Translations under genes and position numbers: made by a program
Shown: positions 9,827-17,034 of the stretch, one piece after another
Layout: every line of letters begins with the position of its first letter
Numbering within the stretch: position 1 is the stretch's first letter
The notes under the pieces: generated by a model
The model's database searches: none
The model's input: only the letters and a program-made list of their open reading frames with translations
Told to the model about the DNA's origin: nothing
Source of the DNA: Pedobacter glucosidilyticus DSM 23534
GTDB lineage: Bacteria; Bacteroidota; Bacteroidia; Sphingobacteriales; Sphingobacteriaceae
Length of the DNA: 64,000 bases
Assembly: GCF_000425145.1 (NCBI RefSeq)
Contig: NZ_AULF01000023.1
Coordinates: 26,589-90,588 of the forward strand
Direction: 5' to 3'

Positions 9827-10483
9827 ATGGGATATAAATTTGTAGATAATTATCGCGAAAAGGGCGCAAGGAAGAAACTAGTAGAAGAACTAAGAAAAAA
9901 AGGTATTTCTGATGAGCAAGTATTAAAAGCCATTGGTACTGTAAAAAGACATTATTTCTTTGATGAAACTTTCTGGAACCAAGCTTATTTAGATAAAGCA
10001 TTTCCTATTGGTGAAGGGCAAACTATTTCTAACCCCTATACGGTAGCTTACCAAAGCGAATTATTACATATTAAAAAAGGAGATAAAGTTTTAGAGATTG
10101 GTACAGGTTGCGGTTATCAAACCTGTGTCTTGTTAGAGTTGGGTGCTAAAGTTTATACCATAGAGAGACAAGAAAAACTATTTGAAAGAACCAGACAAGT
10201 ATTGCCTCACATTGGTTATCAGGCCGAGTTTTTTCTTGGCGATGGGTCTAAAGGTATTGCAGAGCATGCCCCTTACGATAAAATTATTGTAACAGCAGGT
10301 GCTCCTTTAGTTCCACAAATTTTATTAAAGCAATTAAAGATAGGAGGTATTTTGGTAATACCCGTAGGGGATGAAAAAAGCCAAAAAATGGTAACTGTAC
10401 TACGCGTTTCTGAAAATGACTTTGATAAAATTGTATTAGATACTTTCAGATTTGTACCCTTATTAGGAGACCAAGCATGGTAA
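9827..10483 (+). CDS. pcm: Protein-L-isoaspartate O-methyltransferase
   Basis: The 218-residue protein is a class I SAM-dependent methyltransferase. Motif I is KVLEIGTGCGYQTCVLLELG (about 87-106); motif PFPIGEGQTIS is represented by FPIGEGQTISNPYTVAY (about 61-77), and YDKIIVTAGAP and LKIGGILVIPVG are the later family motifs. It methylates abnormal L-isoaspartyl residues so that they can be repaired. Length matches the family. A promoter-like element overlaps the region immediately upstream. Confidence 0.94.
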   Translation: MGYKFVDNYREKGARKKLVEELRKKGISDEQVLKAIGTVKRHYFFDETFWNQAYLDKAFPIGEGQTISNPYTVAYQSELLHIKKGDKVLEIGTGCGYQTCVLLELGAKVYTIERQEKLFERTRQVLPHIGYQAEFFLGDGSKGIAEHAPYDKIIVTAGAPLVPQILLKQLKIGGILVIPVGDEKSQKMVTVLRVSENDFDKIVLDTFRFVPLLGDQAW

Positions 10484-10568
10484 ATAGAGCTGTTTGATGT
10501 TTAACTAACTAATAACTAACTCCCAAGCTATCGGGACTAACAACCTAACCAACTAACAATCTAAGCAC
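10484..10568. repeat. AACTAAC-type low-complexity spacer with a degenerate TCCC...GGGA palindrome
   Basis: The spacer between pcm and smpB consists of near-repeated AACTAAC/AACAATCTAA words, plus TCCCAAGCTATCGGGA at 10521-10536, an imperfect palindrome. The same AACTAAC vocabulary makes up the much longer repeat at 56607-56970. No ORF or promoter is evident in it. Confidence 0.6.
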
Positions 10569-11036
10569 CTACACAAACTTCTTCTTCACCATATCTAACT
10601 CTCTCTTTACGTCTCTTTCTTTGATAGCATCACGTTTATCAAAAGCTTTTTTACCTTGGGCCAAGGCTATTTCCATTTTAGCAAAGCCTCTTTCGTTAAT
10701 GAAAATGCGTAAAGGAATAATGGTAAGACCTTTATCTTCGCCTTTAACTAATAACTTTTTGATTTCCTTTTTATTGAGTAAAAGTTTTCGGTCTCTTTTA
10801 GCTTCGTGGTTGTAAAAAGAACCATGAGAATATTCGGCTATATCCATATTTCTCACATACAGCTCGTTATTGATGAAAGAACAAAAAGAATCGCCAATAT
10901 TTGCTTTTCCTTGTCTGATAGATTTAATCTCGGTACCTAAAAGTTTAATGCCAGCAACAAATTTTTCAAGAATGCTATATTCAAAAGTGGCTTTCTTGTT
11001 TCTGATGTTTACACTGGATGTTATTTTATTAGACAT
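10569..11036 (-). CDS. smpB: SsrA-binding protein SmpB
   Basis: The 155-residue basic protein binds tmRNA and brings it to stalled ribosomes for trans-translation. Family features include NKKATFEYSILEKFVAGIKL (about 13-32), GTEIKSIRQGKANIGDSFC, YSHGSFYNHEAKRDRKLLLN and ALAQGKKAFDKRDAIKERD with the basic C-terminal tail. Length is normal. It is convergent with pcm and has its own orientation; the next minus-strand gene stops 53 bases upstream of its start. The tmRNA gene is not in the window. Confidence 0.96.
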   Translation of the reverse strand: MSNKITSSVNIRNKKATFEYSILEKFVAGIKLLGTEIKSIRQGKANIGDSFCSFINNELYVRNMDIAEYSHGSFYNHEAKRDRKLLLNKKEIKKLLVKGEDKGLTIIPLRIFINERGFAKMEIALAQGKKAFDKRDAIKERDVKRELDMVKKKFV

Positions 11037-11089
11037 ACTGCGAATATCGTGAAAAAATTGAGTAATTGAAGTTTTAACAGGGTTACTTC

Positions 11090-11539
11090 CTAGTTAGTTT
11101 TTAAAATTTGAAGGAGTTTATCGCGACTTAAATATTCAAACCACCGACTTTTAACAGCGAAATGACTATCTAAAATAAGTGTTACCGGCGGTATAAATTG
11201 TTTTTCTTTAGCGCCAAGCAATAGGGCCAGCTCATGAAATTGAGATTTTTTATGAAAGGTTTTTCCATCAAAATGGACCGGTGTTTTAGTTTCTGCATCA
11301 AACTTAACTGCATAATAATGTTGGCTTATTTCTTTAATGATAGCCACTTTTGAATAAACTTCTTTATCCATTTTTTTGCAGTAAACACACCAATCAGTAT
11401 AAAAACTAATGATAACAGGTTTAGGTTTAATTTTTAAGGAATCATCTAATTGCTCAAAACTTAGCCATGTAATTTCCTGAGCCACTCCAGACTTTATCAT
11501 CCCTAAGCAAAAAAATACCACGAGCAAAAACCTCAGCAT
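11090..11539 (-). CDS. Periplasmic thioredoxin-fold protein, last gene of the metal operon
   Basis: The 149-residue protein has a signal peptide (residues 1-20, ending GVAQ) and a thioredoxin fold with the active-site motif WCVYCKK (C51, C54) and the cis-Pro strand FIPPVTLIL. It is likely a periplasmic disulfide reductase or similar redox protein. It starts one base after the TonB receptor gene on the same strand, so it is cotranscribed with it and with the Nramp and DtxR genes. A role in keeping receptor cysteines or metal ligands reduced is possible but is inference. Confidence 0.85.
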   Translation of the reverse strand: MLRFLLVVFFCLGMIKSGVAQEITWLSFEQLDDSLKIKPKPVIISFYTDWCVYCKKMDKEVYSKVAIIKEISQHYYAVKFDAETKTPVHFDGKTFHKKSQFHELALLLGAKEKQFIPPVTLILDSHFAVKSRWFEYLSRDKLLQILKTN

Positions 11540-11540
11540 A

Positions 11541-13889
11541 TTACAAACTCCTAAATTTCAAGCCTAAATAAAATGTTCTTGGTCTGGCTGGTCCGTAAAC
11601 ATAATCAGAGTCTCTGGTAGGCCCTGTATCAAAATCTTTTTGGAAACTATTAAATATATTTTGAACGCCTAAACTGCAATCTATCATCAAGTTTTTTAGC
11701 TTAAACTGATAGGTGTTTTTTAAATTTAATTCTAAAAAACTAGGGGTTTTAACCAATAGAGGTAATCCATCAGCATTGATAACTCTGGCAGCGCTCATAT
11801 TTCCGGTATAAACAGCACTGATATCAAAACTTAATTTTTGGGTAGCCTTGTAATTACTATTAAAGTAGCCATAGCTACGTGGTGTTCTTAAAAACTCGGT
11901 AATACTAACCTTTGTATTTGCTAGATCATTAGGATTATCGTAAATAACCTGAGCATTGTTGTAAGCAGTTTTTTGCCAAGTTCCACCAGCTTGTAGGTTA
12001 AACTTAGCAGAAGGCACAATATTAAGCTCGAAATTTGCACCACTAACATAAGCACCTTCGCCATTACTTACTTCTTCTAAAATAGTTCCGTTCCCTAAAG
12101 AAGCACCTGTATTGATGGTTACAAACTGGTTTTTTAAAGTGGTGTAAAAACCTTCTGTTAAGAAACTTACTTGGGTATTGCCCCAAGTACAAGCATAACT
12201 TAAAGAGGCCGTAAAGGCATCAGAAAATTCGGTTTTTAAGTTTTCTGATAGTATCACAAACCTTTGCTCGCCAGCTACAGATGATATGTGCATATCTTCA
12301 TTAAAAGCCTGCGGAGCTCTAAAACCTCGGGCATAGCCACCTCTGAACTGCCAATCTTCATTAAATTTATACAAAAGCGTAAAACGCGGACTCAATACAC
12401 CTTTTCTAAGGTTTGAGTTGCGGAATATATTTTGTAAAGTATAATTCCCATTTACATGTGTGATATCGTACCTGCTACCTAACAAAGCGGTTAGTTTCTC
12501 GTTTGGCTTCCATTCGTACTGGGCATATAAACCAAAAGTGGTTAAAGATTGATCTATAATTCTGTTGTAGCCAGCAATTTCATCATCTACTTGGTTATGT
12601 TGTAGTTCTGCACCCATTACAAAAACAGATGTATTTTCTAGATTTTTGGTAAACTGTAAGCCTCCAACAAAAGAAATATCATCTGTAAAACCATAGGCAT
12701 TATTAGCTCTGGTGCTATCTGCCGCGGTATAACTACCGCCTAAACCACCATAATAGCTGTTTCTTTTTCCTTTTTGTGTTGATATATAAGCAGAGTATTT
12801 ATTCTTTAGATTTTTACTGTACTGGTCAAAAGTTAAACCTCCTAATAAAATGTTATGGTCTAGCTGCTCCGTAATATCTGTAAATTGTGGTGCCAGATGA
12901 AGGCGGTCTCCACCTCTTCTAAATTCTTTTATAGCGCTAAAATCTAGCGTAAGCCTACTTCTATCGCTAGGTTTTAAAAAAGCTTTTCCTCCAAAGGTAT
13001 TATTCTCCATCCGGGTGATTTCTGTAAAACCATCTGAATTGGCGTCAAATGGAGAGCGATCTCTAAACATCCCATAAAATGTAGCGCCACTTTTTAAATC
13101 TTCTGCGGCAATGCTACCATTAAAATTTATTACATGGTCTGGCTCTCTGCTATTGATTAAAGCTATGTTAGAACCTATTTCCCACGAGTTTAAAATGGGG
13201 TCTTTGGTAATGATATTAATGGTGCCAGCAATGGCATTAGACCCAAAAAGTGCCGAGCCACCGCTTCTTACCACTTCCACACGCTCTATCATACTGGTGG
13301 GTATTTGGTCCAATCCGTAAACACTACTTAAAGCGCTAAAAATTGGTCGGCTATTGATTAAAACTTGTGAATATGCGCCTTCTAAGCCATTTAATCTTAC
13401 TTGGGTAAACCCGCAATTTTGACAATTATTTTCTAATCTTACACCGGGCTGGTAATTTAAACCTTCTGATAAACTTAAAGATTGCGTAGCGTTAAAAAGT
13501 TTAGCACCAATAACATTTACCACAACTGGAGCCTCTTTTCTAGATACACCATATCGGGTAGCACTTACCACCACTTCATTTAAGCCTAAATCATCGTTAT
13601 TAAGCTGTATTTCTAACGATATATTTTCATCCGGTTTAACCGAAATAGATTTTTTATAATTTTTATAACCCAATAAGCTTACGCTGATGTGATGCTCGCC
13701 TGGAGTAACATCTTTAAAATGAAATACACCTAAGCTATCGGTTATTTGATAATTTAAATTCTTATCTAACTTAACAATAGCTTGTTTTACAGGCATACCC
13801 GAAGCAAAAACCCTCCCATAAATATTGGCTTTTTGAGCTAAAAGCGCTATCGGAGATAGTAAAAATATTAGAATGAATAGATTTTTCAT
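11541..13889 (-). CDS. TonB-dependent outer-membrane receptor, putative metal uptake
   Basis: The 782-residue protein has a signal peptide (1-18), a carboxypeptidase-regulatory-like domain (about 20-105), a plug domain (about 120-230, with GLNEVVVSATRYG before it) and a 22-stranded-type barrel ending in a C-terminal aromatic strand (TFYLGLKFRSL). The plug contains NCQNCGFTQVRLNGLEG with cysteines at about 156 and 159. Such receptors take up metal complexes or vitamins using TonB energy. It starts one base after the Nramp gene and one base before the thioredoxin gene, so its cargo is probably the metal moved by Nramp. Substrate is inferred from context only. Confidence 0.9.
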   Translation of the reverse strand: MKNLFILIFLLSPIALLAQKANIYGRVFASGMPVKQAIVKLDKNLNYQITDSLGVFHFKDVTPGEHHISVSLLGYKNYKKSISVKPDENISLEIQLNNDDLGLNEVVVSATRYGVSRKEAPVVVNVIGAKLFNATQSLSLSEGLNYQPGVRLENNCQNCGFTQVRLNGLEGAYSQVLINSRPIFSALSSVYGLDQIPTSMIERVEVVRSGGSALFGSNAIAGTINIITKDPILNSWEIGSNIALINSREPDHVINFNGSIAAEDLKSGATFYGMFRDRSPFDANSDGFTEITRMENNTFGGKAFLKPSDRSRLTLDFSAIKEFRRGGDRLHLAPQFTDITEQLDHNILLGGLTFDQYSKNLKNKYSAYISTQKGKRNSYYGGLGGSYTAADSTRANNAYGFTDDISFVGGLQFTKNLENTSVFVMGAELQHNQVDDEIAGYNRIIDQSLTTFGLYAQYEWKPNEKLTALLGSRYDITHVNGNYTLQNIFRNSNLRKGVLSPRFTLLYKFNEDWQFRGGYARGFRAPQAFNEDMHISSVAGEQRFVILSENLKTEFSDAFTASLSYACTWGNTQVSFLTEGFYTTLKNQFVTINTGASLGNGTILEEVSNGEGAYVSGANFELNIVPSAKFNLQAGGTWQKTAYNNAQVIYDNPNDLANTKVSITEFLRTPRSYGYFNSNYKATQKLSFDISAVYTGNMSAARVINADGLPLLVKTPSFLELNLKNTYQFKLKNLMIDCSLGVQNIFNSFQKDFDTGPTRDSDYVYGPARPRTFYLGLKFRSL

Positions 13890-13890
13890 G

Positions 13891-15765
13891 TTATTTCCTT
13901 ACCACTAAAACAGGTATGTTTACCTGATGCCTTACCGCATCTACAGTAGAACCAAATAGTAAATCGCTAAAACCTTTATGACCATGCGCCCCCATTACTA
14001 AAAAGTCTATTTCGCTTTTATTTACAATTTTTGCGATAGCACCAGAGGTAGAGCCATAGCCAATTTTATAGGTGCTGTTAAAACCCAAATCTTTTAAGTT
14101 TTGCTGATATTTTTTGAGGTTTTCTTCATCGCTGATGGTTTCCATATCCATCACATTTTGTTGATGATAACGGGCCCCAGCTGTTTCAACAATATGGATA
14201 AGCGTATAATTGGCTAGTTGACCACCTTGTAAAATAGCATGTCTGATGACGTTTTTATCGTTTGCAGAAAAGTCTATACTGATACCAATATTTTGATAAA
14301 CAGGAGTTTTTAAATCTGCTAAGCTTAAAGCGCTACCATGTGGCACAGCTATTTGTTTGTCTTGCGTAGGGAAAAACGGCTTGATGATAATGTACAATAA
14401 CAGCAGACCAACGGCAATAGCTAAAGGAATTACAGTTATATATAACCAAAAAGCATTTTCGCCAGCACTTATTATCCATCCGCTAATTTCATCAACAACT
14501 AGTTTTACGTTTAAACTGATGATGATAACCGCACTTAGCCAAGCCAGAATTTTAACCCATGTCTTGATGGTAAATTCTTTCATCAGTTTAGCATCTGAAT
14601 TAAAATGGATAAGCGGAATAATAGCAAAACCTAATTGTAAGCTTAATACCACCTGACTTAGAATAAGCAGTGCACCCAAAGATTCCTCTCCAAAATAAAT
14701 GATGGTAAAAAATGCTGGAGTGATAGCCAGCAGACGAGTAATTAACCTTCTTAGCCATGGCGCAATACGTAAATTTAAATGTCCTTCCATAACAATTTGC
14801 CCAGCTAGCGTACCTGTTATGGTAGAACTTTGCCCCGATGCGATAAGCGCAATAGCAAAAAGTGCGGGTGCTGCCTCACCAAATATGTTTCCTAGTAATT
14901 TATGTGCATCTTGTATCTCAGCAACTTCATTAAAGCCATTGGTGAAAAAAGCCGCTGCTGCTAGTATTAAAATAGCCGCATTAACTAAAAAAGCCAGATT
15001 AAGCGCAATAGTAGTATCAATTAAATTAAATTTTAAAGCTTCTTTAATGCCTTTGCTACTGCGCTCTATCTTACGTGTTTGTACTAAAGAAGAGTGTAAG
15101 TATAAATTATGTGGCATTACCGTAGCGCCGATAATACCAATGGCGATGTAGAGAGCACTACCATCTAAAGAGCTAGGGATAAATCCTTTTACAACATCAT
15201 TTAACTGGGGTTGCACAATAATCATCTCCATTAAAAAGGAAACACCAACAATAAAAACCATAGAAACTATAAAAGCTTCCATGCTGCGCATACCTTTTTT
15301 TAATAAAAAGAGTAAAAGAATGGTATCTAAAACAGTAATGCTGATGCCCCAAATTAGCGGGATACCAAAAAGGAGGTTTAGACCTATGGCCATCCCGATG
15401 ATTTCGGCCAAATCACAAGCTATTATAGCTATTTGAGCCAAAATATACAGCGGAATATTTGCCCAATTAGGGTAAGCTTTTTTAGAAGCTTGGGCTAAAT
15501 CTAAACCTCTTACTATGCCTAAACGGGCACTTAATGATTGTAATAAAAGAGCAATCAGGTTAGACATGAGCAAAACCCATATCAGTTTATAACCAAACTG
15601 AGAGCCTCCAGCTATATCTGTTGCCCAATTTCCAGGATCCATATAGCCAACACTAACCAAATAAGCTGGCCCAAGAAAGGCGAAAATCTTTCTCCAACCT
15701 GTTTTTTTCTCGGTTTTAACACTGCTATGTACCTCACTTAAAGATTCTGTATGTTTTCTGTTCAT
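13891..15765 (-). CDS. mntH: Nramp divalent metal transporter fused to a universal stress protein domain
   Basis: The 624-residue protein has an Nramp core with about 11 helices (about 28-450), metal-binding DPGN at residues 43-46 and MPHN at 217-220. This core takes up Mn(II)/Fe(II) with protons across the inner membrane. A C-terminal universal stress protein domain (about 485-624) follows, with the ATP-binding pattern G-2x-G-9x-G-S/T intact in GAHGHKGFSDLLFGST. The start overlaps the DtxR stop (ATGA). The added domain makes it about 200 residues longer than E. coli MntH; the Usp part could let nucleotide levels regulate transport, which is inference. Confidence 0.93.
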   Translation of the reverse strand: MNRKHTESLSEVHSSVKTEKKTGWRKIFAFLGPAYLVSVGYMDPGNWATDIAGGSQFGYKLIWVLLMSNLIALLLQSLSARLGIVRGLDLAQASKKAYPNWANIPLYILAQIAIIACDLAEIIGMAIGLNLLFGIPLIWGISITVLDTILLLFLLKKGMRSMEAFIVSMVFIVGVSFLMEMIIVQPQLNDVVKGFIPSSLDGSALYIAIGIIGATVMPHNLYLHSSLVQTRKIERSSKGIKEALKFNLIDTTIALNLAFLVNAAILILAAAAFFTNGFNEVAEIQDAHKLLGNIFGEAAPALFAIALIASGQSSTITGTLAGQIVMEGHLNLRIAPWLRRLITRLLAITPAFFTIIYFGEESLGALLILSQVVLSLQLGFAIIPLIHFNSDAKLMKEFTIKTWVKILAWLSAVIIISLNVKLVVDEISGWIISAGENAFWLYITVIPLAIAVGLLLLYIIIKPFFPTQDKQIAVPHGSALSLADLKTPVYQNIGISIDFSANDKNVIRHAILQGGQLANYTLIHIVETAGARYHQQNVMDMETISDEENLKKYQQNLKDLGFNSTYKIGYGSTSGAIAKIVNKSEIDFLVMGAHGHKGFSDLLFGSTVDAVRHQVNIPVLVVRK

Positions 15766-16418
15766 ATAGCTATCAATAAATTTTTTGCCACTTCTCTGCT
15801 AATCATAATGTCGTTTTCTTTGATAGAAATGATAAAAGAGCCATCAAACTCTATTTGCTCTTTAATGGTAATTTCTTGGCCTAAGACCAGTCCGGTTTTT
15901 TCAAGATATTTTAAAAATAGGGGCGAGTGTTCTCTTACACCGCTAATAATTCCTAAAGTTTCATTCTTAAGTCTTGATATAGGTATGAGTTCCGGAACGT
16001 TAAATTTGCCGTTCTTATCCGGAATAGGGTCGCCATGAGGGTCTGTTTTAGGGAACTCTAAAAATTCATCTAAACGATTGATCAATAAATCAGAATGGAT
16101 GTGTTCTAATTCTTCTGCTAAATCATGTACTTCATCCCATTTAAAATTAAGCTTCTCTACCAAAAAAACTTCCCATAAACGATGCTTACGAATGATGTTT
16201 AAAGCTCTCTCTCTGCCCAAAGGTGTTAAAGTAACACCTTGATATTTGATGTAATTTATGAATTCTTTATCGGCAAGTTTCTTCAACATATCTGTAACAG
16301 ATGCTGCTTTGGTATTTAAAGATTCTGCAATAGCATTGGTATTTACAGCAGTACCTTCATCTGGAGATAGGTGATATATAGATTTTAAATAATTCTCTTC
16401 TGTAAATGAAGTAATCAT
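15762..16418 (-). CDS. DtxR/MntR-family metal-dependent transcriptional regulator
   Basis: The 218-residue protein has an N-terminal winged helix (about 4-65; TKAASVTDMLKKLADKEFI is the recognition region), a dimerisation and metal-binding domain (about 66-140) and a C-terminal FeoA/SH3-like domain (about 150-218). Candidate ligands are H79, E83, H98, E102, E105 and H106. A Glu at 102, where iron-type DtxR has Cys, resembles manganese-sensing MntR, though N9 replaces MntR D8. It heads the operon with Nramp, TonB receptor and thioredoxin. A perfect palindrome upstream at 16454-16473 is the likely operator for metal-dependent self-repression. Confidence 0.92.
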   Translation of the reverse strand: MITSFTEENYLKSIYHLSPDEGTAVNTNAIAESLNTKAASVTDMLKKLADKEFINYIKYQGVTLTPLGRERALNIIRKHRLWEVFLVEKLNFKWDEVHDLAEELEHIHSDLLINRLDEFLEFPKTDPHGDPIPDKNGKFNVPELIPISRLKNETLGIISGVREHSPLFLKYLEKTGLVLGQEITIKEQIEFDGSFIISIKENDIMISREVAKNLLIAI

Positions 16419-16439
16419 GATGCTAAAATATTATTAATG

Positions 16440-16447
16440 CAAATCTA
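16440..16447 (-). promoter_or_regulatory. -7 element of the DtxR-Nramp operon
   Basis: On the minus strand the sequence reads TAGATTTG, matching TAnnTTTG. It lies about 21 bases upstream of the regulator's ATG. The palindrome at 16454-16473 covers the spacer and -33 region, so a bound repressor would block polymerase. Confidence 0.5.
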
Positions 16448-16453
16448 ATTATA

Positions 16454-16473
16454 TTTTTAGATTAATCTAAAAA
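16454..16473. promoter_or_regulatory. Perfect 20-bp palindrome, putative DtxR/MntR operator
   Basis: TTTTTAGATTAATCTAAAAA is an exact inverted repeat with 10-bp arms and no spacer. DtxR-family boxes are typically 16-20 bp AT-rich palindromes with a TTAG...CTAA core, as here. It sits immediately upstream of the -7 element of the DtxR-family operon and 72 bases upstream of the divergent Lrp gene's -7 box. The assignment to this regulator is inference from form and position. Confidence 0.72.
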
Positions 16474-16522
16474 TTATTTTTGCCAATTAATATCTTGATA
16501 TAAGCAGTTTTATAAAATTTTA

Positions 16523-16552
16523 TTTGGTTTAAAGGATTAAAAACTAACTTTG
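16523..16552 (+). promoter_or_regulatory. Promoter of the Lrp/AsnC-type gene
   Basis: TTTG at 16523-16526, 18 bases, then TAACTTTG at 16545-16552, close to the Bacteroidota consensus. The ATG follows 17 bases after the -7 box. Confidence 0.65.
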
Positions 16553-16569
16553 TATAAAAATTTAAGGTT

Positions 16570-17034
16570 ATGGAACTGGATAAGATAGATTTGAATATTC
16601 TTAAAATTATGCAAGAAAATGGTAGGATTACCAATTTGCAGCTCTCCCAGATGATTGGTTTATCACCAGCACCAACTTTAGAAAGGGTAAGAAAACTAGA
16701 GCACTCTGGTTATATCAAAAGTTACCATGCCTTGGTTGATGAGGAAAAGTTAGGTTTAGGAATTAAAACGTTTATACAAGTTTCTTTAGATTTTCATCAA
16801 AACGATACCATTACAATTTTTTTAGAAGAGGTTAACGCCATAAAGGAAATTACAGAGTGCCACCACGTAACTGGTCAATGTGATTTTATTTTAAAAGCTT
16901 ACGTAAAAGACATAAAGGCTTATGAACAGTTGATTATGCAAAAGATAAGCAGAATATCTGTAGTGAAGACTTTCCAAACAATGATGATTATGTCTACTAG
17001 CAAAAAGGAGCCTATTATCCCGCTAGAATATTAG
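16570..17034 (+). CDS. Lrp/AsnC family transcriptional regulator
   Basis: The 154-residue protein starts with LDKIDLNILKIMQENGRITN and an HTH (NLQLSQMIGLSPAPTLERVRKLEHSGYI, about 22-50), followed by an AsnC-type ligand-binding RAM domain (about 65-145; TECHHVTGQCDFILKAYVKD). Such proteins sense amino acids and control amino acid metabolism; the effector here is unknown. It is divergent from the metal operon and convergent with the MASE3 kinase gene, with a 20-base 3' overlap (17015-17034). Confidence 0.93.
   Translation: MELDKIDLNILKIMQENGRITNLQLSQMIGLSPAPTLERVRKLEHSGYIKSYHALVDEEKLGLGIKTFIQVSLDFHQNDTITIFLEEVNAIKEITECHHVTGQCDFILKAYVKDIKAYEQLIMQKISRISVVKTFQTMMIMSTSKKEPIIPLEY

Noticed and set aside
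9780..10001. Minus-strand ORF upstream of pcm
   Set aside because: It is antisense to the pcm start and covers its promoter; no family features.
14699..15151. Long plus-strand ORF inside the Nramp gene
   Set aside because: Shadow frame of the Nramp transmembrane segments on the opposite strand.
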